The notes below the pieces were generated by a model. The model had not been told where the DNA came from and searched no databases. It saw only the letters and a list, made by a program, of their open reading frames with translations. Made by a program: the position numbers and the translations under genes. Of a stretch of 64,000 nt of DNA, positions 10,031-19,500 are shown in pieces (within the stretch, counting starts at the first letter, position 1; each line of letters starts with the position of its first letter). Origin of the DNA: a bacterium (lineage in GTDB: Bacteria > Bacteroidota > Bacteroidia > Chitinophagales > Saprospiraceae); assembly GCA_024742755.1 (NCBI GenBank), contig JANSXW010000001.1:62001-126000 (forward strand). The letters are read 5' to 3'.

Positions 10031-10081
10031 TTCGCCAGCCTCTAAGGATGCCATATTGGCATTGCCTTAGAAGCTGGCGAA
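10031..10081 (-). terminator. Long hairpin downstream of the BspA-like gene
   Basis: TTCGCCAGCCTCTAAGG and its near-perfect complement (CCTTAGAAGCTGGCGAA) form a stem of more than 20 bp with a few mismatches. It lies about 30 bp after the stop of the minus-strand gene. A CTTTTTC tract follows about 20 nt after the stem on the minus strand, so termination is likely but not textbook. Confidence 0.5.
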
Positions 10082-10112
10082 TGATAATCTTATAAAACTC
10101 CGGAAGGCAATC

Positions 10113-12437
10113 TTATTGTTTGATCAATGGTAATACCTGCATATATGCTCCAGCCTGTACCTGCACAAAATAATGCCCGGCCGGCAAACCAGCGACTGGC
10201 AATTGTGCTTCCAGCTCCCCTTCACCAACTTGCACTTTCAGCATCTCCTGCCCTAAAGCATTGCAAACCTTAATCAGTCCTGATTGATCAAGCGGGCGAT
10301 TAAAGGCCAGTACAGCCATCCCGGTAGCAGGATTCGGAAAAATATTGCCATCCAGTTCCAGCCCGGCCTGGCTAAAAACGCCGGATTCCATACCCGACAT
10401 GGTTGTTCCGGACAGACTCTCACCTCCATAGTTTTCCCCAAGTTTCACTCTCCTGATCAAAGTATTTGCCATGCCGCCCGTGGAATAGACTGCCACGCCG
10501 GCTTCCAGGCACTCGCCGGGCAGGTATACAGGGGCTCCTGTTTTTCTCCAGTTGGAACCATTCTTGCTTGTATAAAAACGCAGGTTGTTGCCCTGCCGAA
10601 GTATGCCCACCCAGCCCGTCTGACTTGGGATATCAGGCAATAAAAACGTCAGGTCAGCAGATGCGCCATCTGTACTTCGCACAAGTGACTGATGAACAAT
10701 TCCCTCGCCTTTGAAAATGCCGGCGACTGCATCATCTTCATTTGTACCACTTCTGAGAAAGACCCCTGCATACCCTCCGCTCACCTCATTGATTTTGGCA
10801 GCGATATAGCTATTCGCCCCGCAAAGCTCCTGAGTCAGCGTTGCCATATTATCCGAGGTGCTGCCAGTTGACATAACTGCGCCCGTTGATATAGTGATGG
10901 CTTTGGTATCACAAACCTCCTGTGTATAAGTGCTGCCAGCTGCTCCCTGATCACCCAGGTCAAGCACTTCGAAGGGCGGCTGAATCGTCATCGAATCCAC
11001 TACGGTGAGCAAAGCCGAACAGGTATCCTTTAGCCCTGAGGGGTCCGTAACTACAATTTCAACGCTATGCTCACCCAACTCAAAGGAAGCATCGCTAAGA
11101 AAACCAAAGCTTAGTAGCCCAACATCTTCCGGATTTGGGTCTGTCGAGTTGTCATCAAAAATTGCCGCATCAGGCTGAGCAGGCCCACAACCGGGACCGA
11201 CATTCGCGTTGGCATCTTTACACGAGGCCACCGGAGGCAAAGGCGGGCACATCTTGGTATCACAAGAAAAAGTCCAGCCGTAATCTTGCGCTAGTTTTTG
11301 TCTGGCCTGTTCAGATTCGCAGTACTTTATCCCCGAGTTGCAAAAAGAAACCCCGGATGGCGGATTGGGCAAAGCAGCCCAGCCAATGAGCGTAGCATCA
11401 TAGTTTTCTACGCTGATCCCAGCAGTATCGTTGAACATAAACCCCATACTCTCAGCATTGGATATGTCCCAACTGCCTAAATTTTGGTCAAAAGCAACCG
11501 CTCCACTGAAGATACTGGAAAAATTTGTGCAATTGCTGACATCCCAGCCGCTGAGGTCCTGATTGAAGGCTCTTGCTCTAAGGAAAGTAAAAGTCAAATT
11601 CGTTACATTGCTCACATCCCAGCCACTAATATCCTGATTGAAGGCTTCGGCGTCTTGGAACATGCTCCACATTGTTGTCACATTGCTCACATCCCAGCCA
11701 CTAATATCCTGATTAAAGACTTTGGCCTCTCTAAACATATCTTTCATATCCGTCACGTTGGAAACGTCCCATAAGGAGATCTCTCCATTGAAAGCCCAAC
11801 ACTGATAGAACATTTCTCTCATGTTTTCAACCGATGAAACATCCCAGTGATTGAGGGAGGTAACCTCTAGTTTACGACATCCCAAAAACATCCTTTCCAT
11901 ACTGGAACAATTGGTCAGATTAGGTGCATTTTCCTCATCAATACTTGTCATGTTCACACAGTTACCGAAATCAAAAGCGTACCACCCCATATCACCCCAT
12001 GACTCGACACTCATCATTTTGTTGCGAGATGCGTCAGCACTAAACCACAAAACAGCACCTGTTGCCGCATAAATGGCGATTTCATACTCCCCAGGAGCAT
12101 CATAAGTATGCTCATACCGGGCAAATGTGCTTGACCCGCCTATGACACCAAAGTCAACGTCCTGATCAATAGTGCCATCATTTTCCCAGTCAATGCCAAA
12201 TGCAGCGAATGTCCCTCCATTATTAGTCCAGTCCTGATAGATACCAATTTTAATGAAGTCATCATCCGGATTGGCTTGCAACCCGGTAAAAGCTCCTCTT
12301 GTATCCACTTTGATAACGAAAGGATTGTCGCTGTAGGACTGAGCCGCTGCCCATTGAGAGGTTAAGCATAAAGACAGGCAGATCATCCCCCGAATCCACT
12401 GCCGTAACAAAACGAATTCTACTTTTTTCATGTGCAT
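10113..12437 (-). CDS. BspA-like surface protein with DUF285 repeats and T9SS sorting domain
   Basis: The 774-residue protein has a signal peptide ending near AAAQ; Met1 and Met3 are both possible starts and Met3 (12431) gives a more usual signal. A PKD-like region covers roughly residues 35-140. About six 25-residue BspA/DUF285 repeats of the type AFNQDISGWDVSNVT follow (about 11420-11870). The DNA of adjacent repeats is nearly identical at a 75-bp period. An HYR-like module comes next, then a concanavalin-like module shared with the amylase at 1-5586. The end is a T9SS type A domain (FPNPATG...GHYFVQV). DUF285 proteins act as adhesins in other bacteria. The minus-strand promoter at 12494-12501 and the palindrome at 12581 lie upstream. 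Confidence 0.88.
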   Translation of the reverse strand: MHMKKVEFVLLRQWIRGMICLSLCLTSQWAAAQSYSDNPFVIKVDTRGAFTGLQANPDDDFIKIGIYQDWTNNGGTFAAFGIDWENDGTIDQDVDFGVIGGSSTFARYEHTYDAPGEYEIAIYAATGAVLWFSADASRNKMMSVESWGDMGWYAFDFGNCVNMTSIDEENAPNLTNCSSMERMFLGCRKLEVTSLNHWDVSSVENMREMFYQCWAFNGEISLWDVSNVTDMKDMFREAKVFNQDISGWDVSNVTTMWSMFQDAEAFNQDISGWDVSNVTNLTFTFLRARAFNQDLSGWDVSNCTNFSSIFSGAVAFDQNLGSWDISNAESMGFMFNDTAGISVENYDATLIGWAALPNPPSGVSFCNSGIKYCESEQARQKLAQDYGWTFSCDTKMCPPLPPVASCKDANANVGPGCGPAQPDAAIFDDNSTDPNPEDVGLLSFGFLSDASFELGEHSVEIVVTDPSGLKDTCSALLTVVDSMTIQPPFEVLDLGDQGAAGSTYTQEVCDTKAITISTGAVMSTGSTSDNMATLTQELCGANSYIAAKINEVSGGYAGVFLRSGTNEDDAVAGIFKGEGIVHQSLVRSTDGASADLTFLLPDIPSQTGWVGILRQGNNLRFYTSKNGSNWRKTGAPVYLPGECLEAGVAVYSTGGMANTLIRRVKLGENYGGESLSGTTMSGMESGVFSQAGLELDGNIFPNPATGMAVLAFNRPLDQSGLIKVCNALGQEMLKVQVGEGELEAQLPVAGLPAGHYFVQVQAGAYMQVLPLIKQ
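11420..11870 (-). repeat. 75-bp coding tandem repeats (DUF285)
   Basis: The phrase ACATTGCTCACATCCCAGCC starts at 11605 and again at 11680, 75 bp apart, and more diverged units flank it. Each unit encodes 25 residues. The near-identity of neighbouring units suggests recent duplication or ongoing recombination. Confidence 0.75.
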
Positions 12438-12493
12438 GAAATTTGTTTAGTATAAATTAAAAAATCTCCCATCCCCCGTGAGGATAACATGCG

Positions 12494-12501
12494 CAAAACT
12501 A
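12494..12501 (-). promoter_or_regulatory. -7 box of the BspA-like gene
   Basis: On the minus strand the sequence TAGTTTTGC matches TAnnTTTGC exactly. No good -33 element was found at 17-22 bp. The start codon is about 60 bp downstream. Confidence 0.5.
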
Positions 12502-12580
12502 TAACCTGCCCGTGTTTTTTGCCACATAGCATAAAACAGAACAGAATCACCATAAAATACTGAAAATCAGAATATTGAGC

Positions 12581-12596
12581 AATCTTGTACAAGATT
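12581..12596. promoter_or_regulatory. Perfect 16-bp palindrome, candidate operator
   Basis: AATCTTGTACAAGATT is a perfect inverted repeat without a spacer. It lies 80 bp upstream of the BspA-like -7 box and 156 bp upstream of regulon element copy 2, so it could serve either side. It is the kind of site a dimeric helix-turn-helix regulator would bind. Confidence 0.45.
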
Positions 12597-12752
12597 TGTA
12601 AGTACCTGTCCCATCTTTGAAGTGATGCATGCAGGTATACAAACGAACATTTTCAACTTGTACAGGGGGGCCATCCTCTATATCCATCAGGTTGGTCAGT
12701 ACCGGTGCTCTATGCTATCAAAGTCTACAGGCCAACAAAAGACAGACACCCC

Positions 12753-12840
12753 CATTGTTACCATTCAGAACACGAGCGCTACCATTCAGAACATTTTGGG
12801 CTTTTTTTTAGGTGAATGGACGAGGGCGGAATTATCTTTC
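12753..12840 (+). promoter_or_regulatory. Regulon element copy 2 plus promoter of the TcA-like operon
   Basis: The 44-bp block (12753-12796) has the same two TACCATTCAGAACA repeats (12759-12772 and 12780-12793). A T8 run at 12802-12809 and TATCTTTC at 12833-12840 follow, at spacings identical to copy 1. The next ATG is at 12891, at almost the same distance as in copy 1 (58 versus 60 bp from the -7 box). The large gene begins 704 bp after the -7 box. Confidence 0.78.
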
Positions 12841-12890
12841 AGAAGAAGTTACAACTCAATATTAAATTCCAGCCCTAACCCTCAATTAAA

Positions 12891-13103
12891 ATGATATTGC
12901 CTAAAAAAATCAACCCCCGAAACTTTCAGACTCATCAGCAGAACTGGTCGGGAAAGTTCATTTCTTATTCCAGCAACCGGTATTTTACTTGTCCGATAAA
13001 AACGACAAGTGGCTGCTTCTCAAAAGGCACTTTTATCCACTCTACCAAGCTCAACCATGATACAGGGCAACGGTGGGCGGGCCATGCCCCTGGCTTTTCC
13101 TGA
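12891..13103 (+). CDS. Small ORF at the start of the toxin leader (70 aa, unrecognised)
   Basis: The ORF starts MILPKK and sits at the same distance from the promoter as the lipoprotein gene at 6082, which starts MALPKK. Similarity stops after the first six or seven codons, and no signal peptide or family was recognised. It could be a leader peptide, the remnant of a copied promoter-plus-gene-start, or a real small protein. Confidence that it is translated is low. Confidence 0.3.
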   Translation: MILPKKINPRNFQTHQQNWSGKFISYSSNRYFTCPIKTTSGCFSKGTFIHSTKLNHDTGQRWAGHAPGFS

Positions 13104-13144
13104 TCTGCATTCCCTGTATAACGCGGGGGCATTATTTCTGCTAA

Positions 13145-13321
13145 GACTATGTTTGGAGCTTACTCCTATTGCAAACCAAGGACTTATGAACCCCGCTGAA
13201 ATGCGGGGCAGACTCTGGCGTCATCTTTTTTAGCTTATTTGACCCGCCAAACGCGCTAAAAAAGATTTAGCCAGAACCACAATTCCTTGATTTTCATGAC
13301 GAACCCGCTCCAAACATAGTC
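13145..13321. mobile_element. MITE-like element A (177 bp) in the toxin leader
   Basis: Terminal inverted repeats GACTATGTTTGGAGC (13145-13159) and GCTCCAAACATAGTC (13307-13321) are perfect over 15 bp. TAA is duplicated on both sides (13142-13144 and 13322-13324). The interior has short palindromes (CCCCGC...GCGGGG) and no ORF. The termini match element B at 40531. The 3-bp TAA duplication fits IS5-type transposases, none of which is encoded in the window. Confidence 0.72.
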
Positions 13322-13347
13322 TAAGAAACGCTATACTTTCCTAAGTA

Positions 13348-13417
13348 GTGGGGCAAAAATAAAATACACAACTTTCAAAAAGCTTTTGCCCCCACGTTGC
13401 ACAAAACCAGTTGTGCA
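13348..13417 (+). other. Two inverted repeats upstream of the TcA-like gene
   Basis: GTGGGGCAAAA (13348-13358) pairs with TTTTGCCCCCAC (13384-13395) with one bulge. Just after it TGCACAA (13398-13404) pairs with TTGTGCA (13411-13417). They lie 130-200 bp before the start codon and could be leader structure or an operator. No clear second promoter was found here. Confidence 0.4.
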
Positions 13418-13544
13418 TTTTCTTTTTCGAGAAGCCCTAAACATGCTGAGGCAGCTTAGGTCCCTTTTAAAATTCCTCCAAAATGAGAGCCATCAGACAT
13501 GGCCTTCTCCATTAATGCTTACACCCTTTCATACCCATTAAAAA

Positions 13545-16500
13545 ATGAGCAATAACAACCTTCCTTCCTACCAAGACTTATTTGGACAGCTGAACTTTAA
13601 GAAAGGTACTGATGCCAGGTCCGTTTATTCCCCCGCAGCGTATTTGGCTGATTTGCTTCAACTGATAGATGATACCTTTCAAAACCCAGACCTTGACATC
13701 AGAAGGCCAGATATCAAAAAAATCCTGCTCAATGAGGAGAATACATTTGATATGGTGCCGTATCTCGATATTGTCAACGAAATCCTGGAGCGCCTGGTAG
13801 TCGACATAAAAGGCGCAATACCCCCCGGGGAAGAGTGGACGAGCGACCAGATCAAGCGAAAAGCCTATGATATTCTTAAGGAAGCGGCCTACCCAATGAA
13901 TCTTCCTTTTGATTTGGAGCATGAGCAATTGTATCAGCACCTGGATTTTTTGAATATAGAATTAGAGGAGTTGTTTCATGCTTTTGCGGCGGAGGGTAGC
14001 ATGGCATCCCAACACGATACCTCCTATCTCAACACTGAAGGCTACCCCTTTAAAGTCACAAAAGCCTCCTATGAGTTTTTATTTGAGAATGGAAAAGGAG
14101 CCGGGCAGGAATCTATAGAGAACCTGTATAATCTTACCGCAGAAGAGTCCCCTGAGGATTTAAAAGTGGTTTCGAGGTTTTTGGCAGCTACAGGAATCTC
14201 TTCTGAGGATTTACTAAGCCTTCTGTATGGAAACCTCAGCCCTACGGCTAAAAACGAAAATGGCAAAACGGAGCTTGAGGCAGCCGGAGAATTATATCAA
14301 AATCTGCATATAGAGGAAGGTTGTTTTACCTTGGATGAGGCGGAAGAGCGAATTGTATTTAAAGGCTCAGGCGCTGAGGGGGATCACGATTGGTCTGGCT
14401 GGTTACGCCGGGTACACTTTTTGATCAGTGTGTCCAACGTTACGGGATACAGTATTCAGGAGGTTGAATTGATTGTCCGTTCTTCGAGTGGCTGGGGCTA
14501 TGCCGGGTCAATAGTGGCTCAAAGACTTGCTTACCTGAAAGGATTTACCAGGCGCTATGATGTAGCTGCTGATGAGGCTGTAGCTTTACTGGGCTGGCCT
14601 TTGAATACTATTGGGATGGGAGATGAACATCTGCCAATGGATCTGTTCAACCGAATTTTCAATCATCATTCCAGCTCCATTCATAAAGCTTATATAGCAG
14701 GTTCAGAATTCGTACCACCCGCTTTTGCAGGATACAAAGCACTGCGCCCCGTGCCGGGGAGTTTACTGGATGAAGGCAATAAAGACCTTAGTACACACCT
14801 ACATAAGGCTTTAGGCATTAGCAAAAAAGATTTCAAAACGATAGTAACGCGCTATGAGGACCGGCAAAACATATATGTAGAACACAAATCATGTCTGCTA
14901 TTTGAAGAAGGCTCAGATCCTATGCGGGCATATTTATTGCTCTATAGAATCGTCAAGCTCAGTGAGCTGTTTGAGATAAGCATCGAGGACTTCCTGGACA
15001 TGCTGGATATCCTTAATGGAGACCCTCACATTTCCATGTTTAGTAAATATGGTTCTATGCACGGTGCTGAAGGCGGCTTCCTTCTGAGTACTCATATGTT
15101 GCTTGAGCCAGGGGCCTGGGGAGGGGTTGATGGCTGGGATCAGAGCGCCTGGTTGGTCCTGCTAATGAGCGAAATCACCCAATGGGCAGAAAAGCATGAA
15201 TTTAGCGTAAGCGATTTAAGGTTTATACTCCGGGGAGAAAAAAGAGAAAAGCAGACCAACGGATCCCGGCAATTGCTCAGGGAGCAGCAAGCTGAGAAAA
15301 ACAATCAGGGCGAAAAATTATCTGCCCACGACAAAGCGAAAATTGCGGTCTACGATGCTTTATACCAGAAATTCAAATTAGTCGTTCCAGGTCCGGCTAT
15401 GTTCCTGGGTAAGCCTGTAGACCAACGTACCGCCAACCTTTTGGCACGAGCGTTGAAAAAACACCCGGACTTAGTCGTTGCCGGGCATCCTGATATTTTA
15501 CATTTTGAAAAAGATGTGGCGCAGGATTTCGCGCACGCAATGATACACAGCCTACCTAAGGTCACGGCTCATGACTTTAAGGGGTTGGGCATTTCTGAGC
15601 TTTTGCTGGATCAACTATATGAGCAACTCGTGGTGCTGCGCTACCTGGAAACGGACGGACGCCTTATTCCAGCAAACTTCCCGGAAAAAGCTGAAGACTT
15701 TGTCATTGCTTCTGACCTCAGTCAGCTTCAAGAGGCGACCTTCTTTTTTCTGAACCATAATTACAATAAAGCTGAGGAAAAGGGACAAAGCCCGGTAGAA
15801 TTAAATTTCTCTATCAGTGATATGAGCCAGGCTCCTTTCAGCGAACTACAGAAGCTGGAGCTGCACAAAAGATTGGTTTACAACGGGTACATAACCGAAG
15901 CGGGCAATGTGATTGAACCTTCATTTTTTGGTGATGAGGAAAACCTTGCTCAATTTAACCTGCGCCTTAACTTCGAGGTATTGGCTCCCGAAATACATCA
16001 AAAAATCCTCAAGAAGATTGAAGCTTTTGAAAAAGAAGAGCTGGTCCTCAGGAAGGACGTATTCGACGAGCTGGGCCTGGAAGAGGAGGAGTTGGATGAA
16101 TTGATGGAAAACTTGCAGTTCAACGACTATTTAGACACGAGGAATGTCATCGTTGATAAAGAAGGTGTTTTTAATCTGGCTGCTGATAATATAAAAATTG
16201 CATTGCCCTTTTATCCGTATCGGCACAAAATACTCGCCGCAATTCAGGAACATATCCTTGATTACAAGCATCAATTCATCCGCATAAAGAAGGAGGATCT
16301 GGGCGATCTGGCCGAGGAGTTGACTGGCAGGCTTTTATTGAAAGACCTGACTTCAGGTGGCTATCTACCCGAAAGCCAGGTCTTAGGGGATGATGAAGAC
16401 CGCTTCTTCTCCAACGATGAAAATGTATCCGATTTTGAATTAAGCCCCTATTTCAATAGTTACTACAAACAGGTTATCTTTAGAAAGCTCACAGCAATTG

Positions 16501-19500
16501 CAAAAACAGTTAGTACACTTCGTCTTGCCCCCCAATCTGTAACGGATTTAGACTATAGTCCGGAGCAGTTTTCAGCCATTAAGCACTTGCTGGAAAAATA
16601 CCACTTCACAAATAACGGGTACATTCTCCCTAACGAGCTGGAGTACTTCCTCAACGAAAACAACCGGCTTGACCTGGACCTTGAGGGATACGAGCAGGAA
16701 GGAGAAAACGTCTTCAGCATCCTTCATCAGATCGCCAAATCTGTTCAAAACTGGACTGCTCACGTGTCTTCAGCGCTCCAAAGCCAGGCTACTCAACAAG
16801 AAGAACTGATCTATGAGCAACTTCAGGAAAGCCTTGGACTGGACCTTCCCGTTGTAAAGGTAATCCTGGAAGAGATGGTCGGGCGTGAATCTGTAGCTGT
16901 CCACTTCCTCGTTCCGGTCTTGGAGAGTGTCAACGCTCTGGGCAAGGTGCAAAAAATACCCGAAGACCATTATTTCAATCTTACCTACCAGCGTATTGAG
17001 CAGTTCGCTCACCTCTGCAACCACCTTAACCTGACTGCGGAAGAAGCCCGGGCGGCCTTTATAGATCAGGGACTGGTAGACAAGTTCAGAGAGGGCTTTG
17101 TTTTTAATGAGCAGATATGGAGCTGGGGAGACGGCCCTATTGAAATATTGCCATTCCCCAACGGCCCTATTTATGTTTTTAAATATGACTGGACAGACAG
17201 AAAAACTTACTATAAAGCTTTCGACCCTGATACTTACGAAGAAATCGTCGGTAAGCAACCGCTGTCCGGACTATCTGAAAATCTGGCAGAGGTTGAAAAA
17301 ATAGATGCCGCCTTTGTCGATACCCATCAAATCGGATGGTTGATTGCAGGCAGTGCCTGTTATTACTTTGATCAGGAAGAAGAGGACTGGGTGCTCAAAA
17401 AAGAGAAGACAATAGGGGTTGTTGACAATCCATTTGAAGACCCCGATCAGATTGATGCGGCGATCATAAACGAAAAAAATCAATTATTCCTATTTGTAGG
17501 CGACCAGTACATTCGCTACAGCAACCCCACACCAGCAGACATTCAAGAGATGGACGAGGGGTACCCCAAACCCATCAAAGGGAATTGGGCAGTGGAATTC
17601 GGTGTGGATGAACTGCCTGAAGCATTTCACAATGGGATCGACGCTGCTTTCAGGGATCAGGAGGGCGTGGTTTACTTCTTCAAAGGCGAACAGTACGTTT
17701 CTTCCAAAGATTTCTCCAAGGCATTGCTCATAAAAGATCGCTGGGGGCAGCCCAGACACACCTATGAGGGAGGAGCGGTGCAAGCCTCATTCATGCTGGA
17801 TGGCAAGTTTGTACTCTTCAGTGGGCCGCTGGTCATGAGGTATTCCGGCAATATTGAAAACCCTAACACAATCATAGATGAAGGCTTCCCTAAGCTGATT
17901 ACCAATTACATCCGTAATTTGCCACCTACCTTCCATCAGGGGGTCGACGCTGCCCTACAGATTCCCAGTGGAGGAGGCTACTTATTTAAAGATGAGCTGT
18001 TCGTTGAAGTTGATGCCCACTTGAATCTTGTTCCTGATTCAAATGGCGTAGTGGTAAGAAATAACGGCAATTTCTGGGGTACCGTCAATCATCCTTTTGA
18101 AAGCAACCCTGCTCCCTCTCCGCTGGTGAGCGCCGCCCTTTTAGGTTTAGATGGCATGGCTTACGTGTTTAGCGGAGACCAGTACTTCCGATACTCTGGT
18201 GAGCAATACGGTACTGTAGACGAAGGTTACCCAAAGAAAATTGAAGGAGACTGGGGAGGCCTTACCTCCGTTGATGCAGCTTTTGTCATGGACGGGAAGA
18301 CTTATCTGTTTGGGACCTACATCGAGCAGGACTCCGCTACTGCCGGAACCCCCTCAATGGATAAGACCGGCTACGTCTGTTATACTACAAATGACTATTC
18401 GCTACTTGAAGAAGGCTATCCCAAGCCTGTGGATGACAATTGGTGGAACCTTCCGTTTGAACTGCTGGAACAGTACCCGGCTTTTGAAAAGCCAGATGCG
18501 GTATTTATGGGTCAGGACGATAAAACCTATTTGTTTTCCGGGCAACACTATGTCTGCTTTGAGCGCAATGAACGGTGGTGGTCAGAGCCCGAGGAAATCA
18601 AGGAAAAATGGCGGGGGCTTCCGGAAGGATTCACCAATGTCGAGGCTGCGTTCACAGGAAAAGACAGTAAAACCTACCTTTTCGTAGGCGACCAGTTTGT
18701 CCGGTATACCAATGAGGACTTTACTAAAGCAGACGAAGGCTATCCAAGATCAACGGCTACATCCTGGGGCCGGGTGGTCAATAACTTCCAGCGTAAGGAA
18801 ATAGTGGATGCTGCACTGTTTATGTTGGCAGAAGTGCCGGAAACGACTCCAGACTCCGGCACTGAAGACTCAAAGACCGACAATCTCGCTGGCACCGCGA
18901 AGAAAAACGAAGCACCAAAAGTGAAGCAGGTAGCGTACAGTTACCTGTTCTCGGGCAGCCAATACATACGCTATACCGATCAAAACTATGCTTTCGTTGA
19001 CGAAGGGTATCCCAAAAACCTGGACCAACTGAAATCAGAACCCCGTTTTAACCAGATTCAGCATTCTTTGGTAGAAGGTTTTGACTCCATCTGTGCCGAC
19101 CACCGCTCGCTTTATATCTTTAAAGATGGGAAGCTAATCACCAATGTGGACCAGCCCTACCAGCACTACACAGACATGCATAAAGGCCCGATTTTATCGG
19201 CCATCATGGATAGTGGCAAGCTGTATTTAGAAAACAGCGACGGCTGGGGAGTATACCCGTACAACGAGGTACAAAGCGAAACTAAGCCTGAGCTCCTTGA
19301 CGACATTCCTTCCGAATTTCAATCCGGATTAGACGCTGTGCTGCAAGGCACTGATGGCAACACCTATTTTTTCAAGGGCGACCGCTGTTACAACCGCCTC
19401 CTTGAAAAAGCCTATCCGTTAGCTGACGAATGGGGAAGACCAGAGATTAATGTACAATTAGACGAAGGCATTGATACCATTCTTGTCGGTAAAGATCAAA

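Larger units (their letters stand above)
9793..10112. other. Intergenic region holding a promoter and a long hairpin
   Basis: The 320 bp between the regulator and the BspA-like gene hold the minus-strand promoter at 9881-9911 and the hairpin at 10031-10081. Nothing else was seen. Confidence 0.6.
12438..12752. other. Upstream region of the BspA-like gene
   Basis: No gene was seen. It holds the -7-like box at 12494-12501 and the 16-bp palindrome at 12581-12596, and it leads into regulon element copy 2. Small ORFs here have no family signature. Confidence 0.6.

Noticed and set aside
13009..13233. A 74-codon ORF overlapping element A
   Set aside because: It runs through the MITE-like end and has no start context or family similarity.
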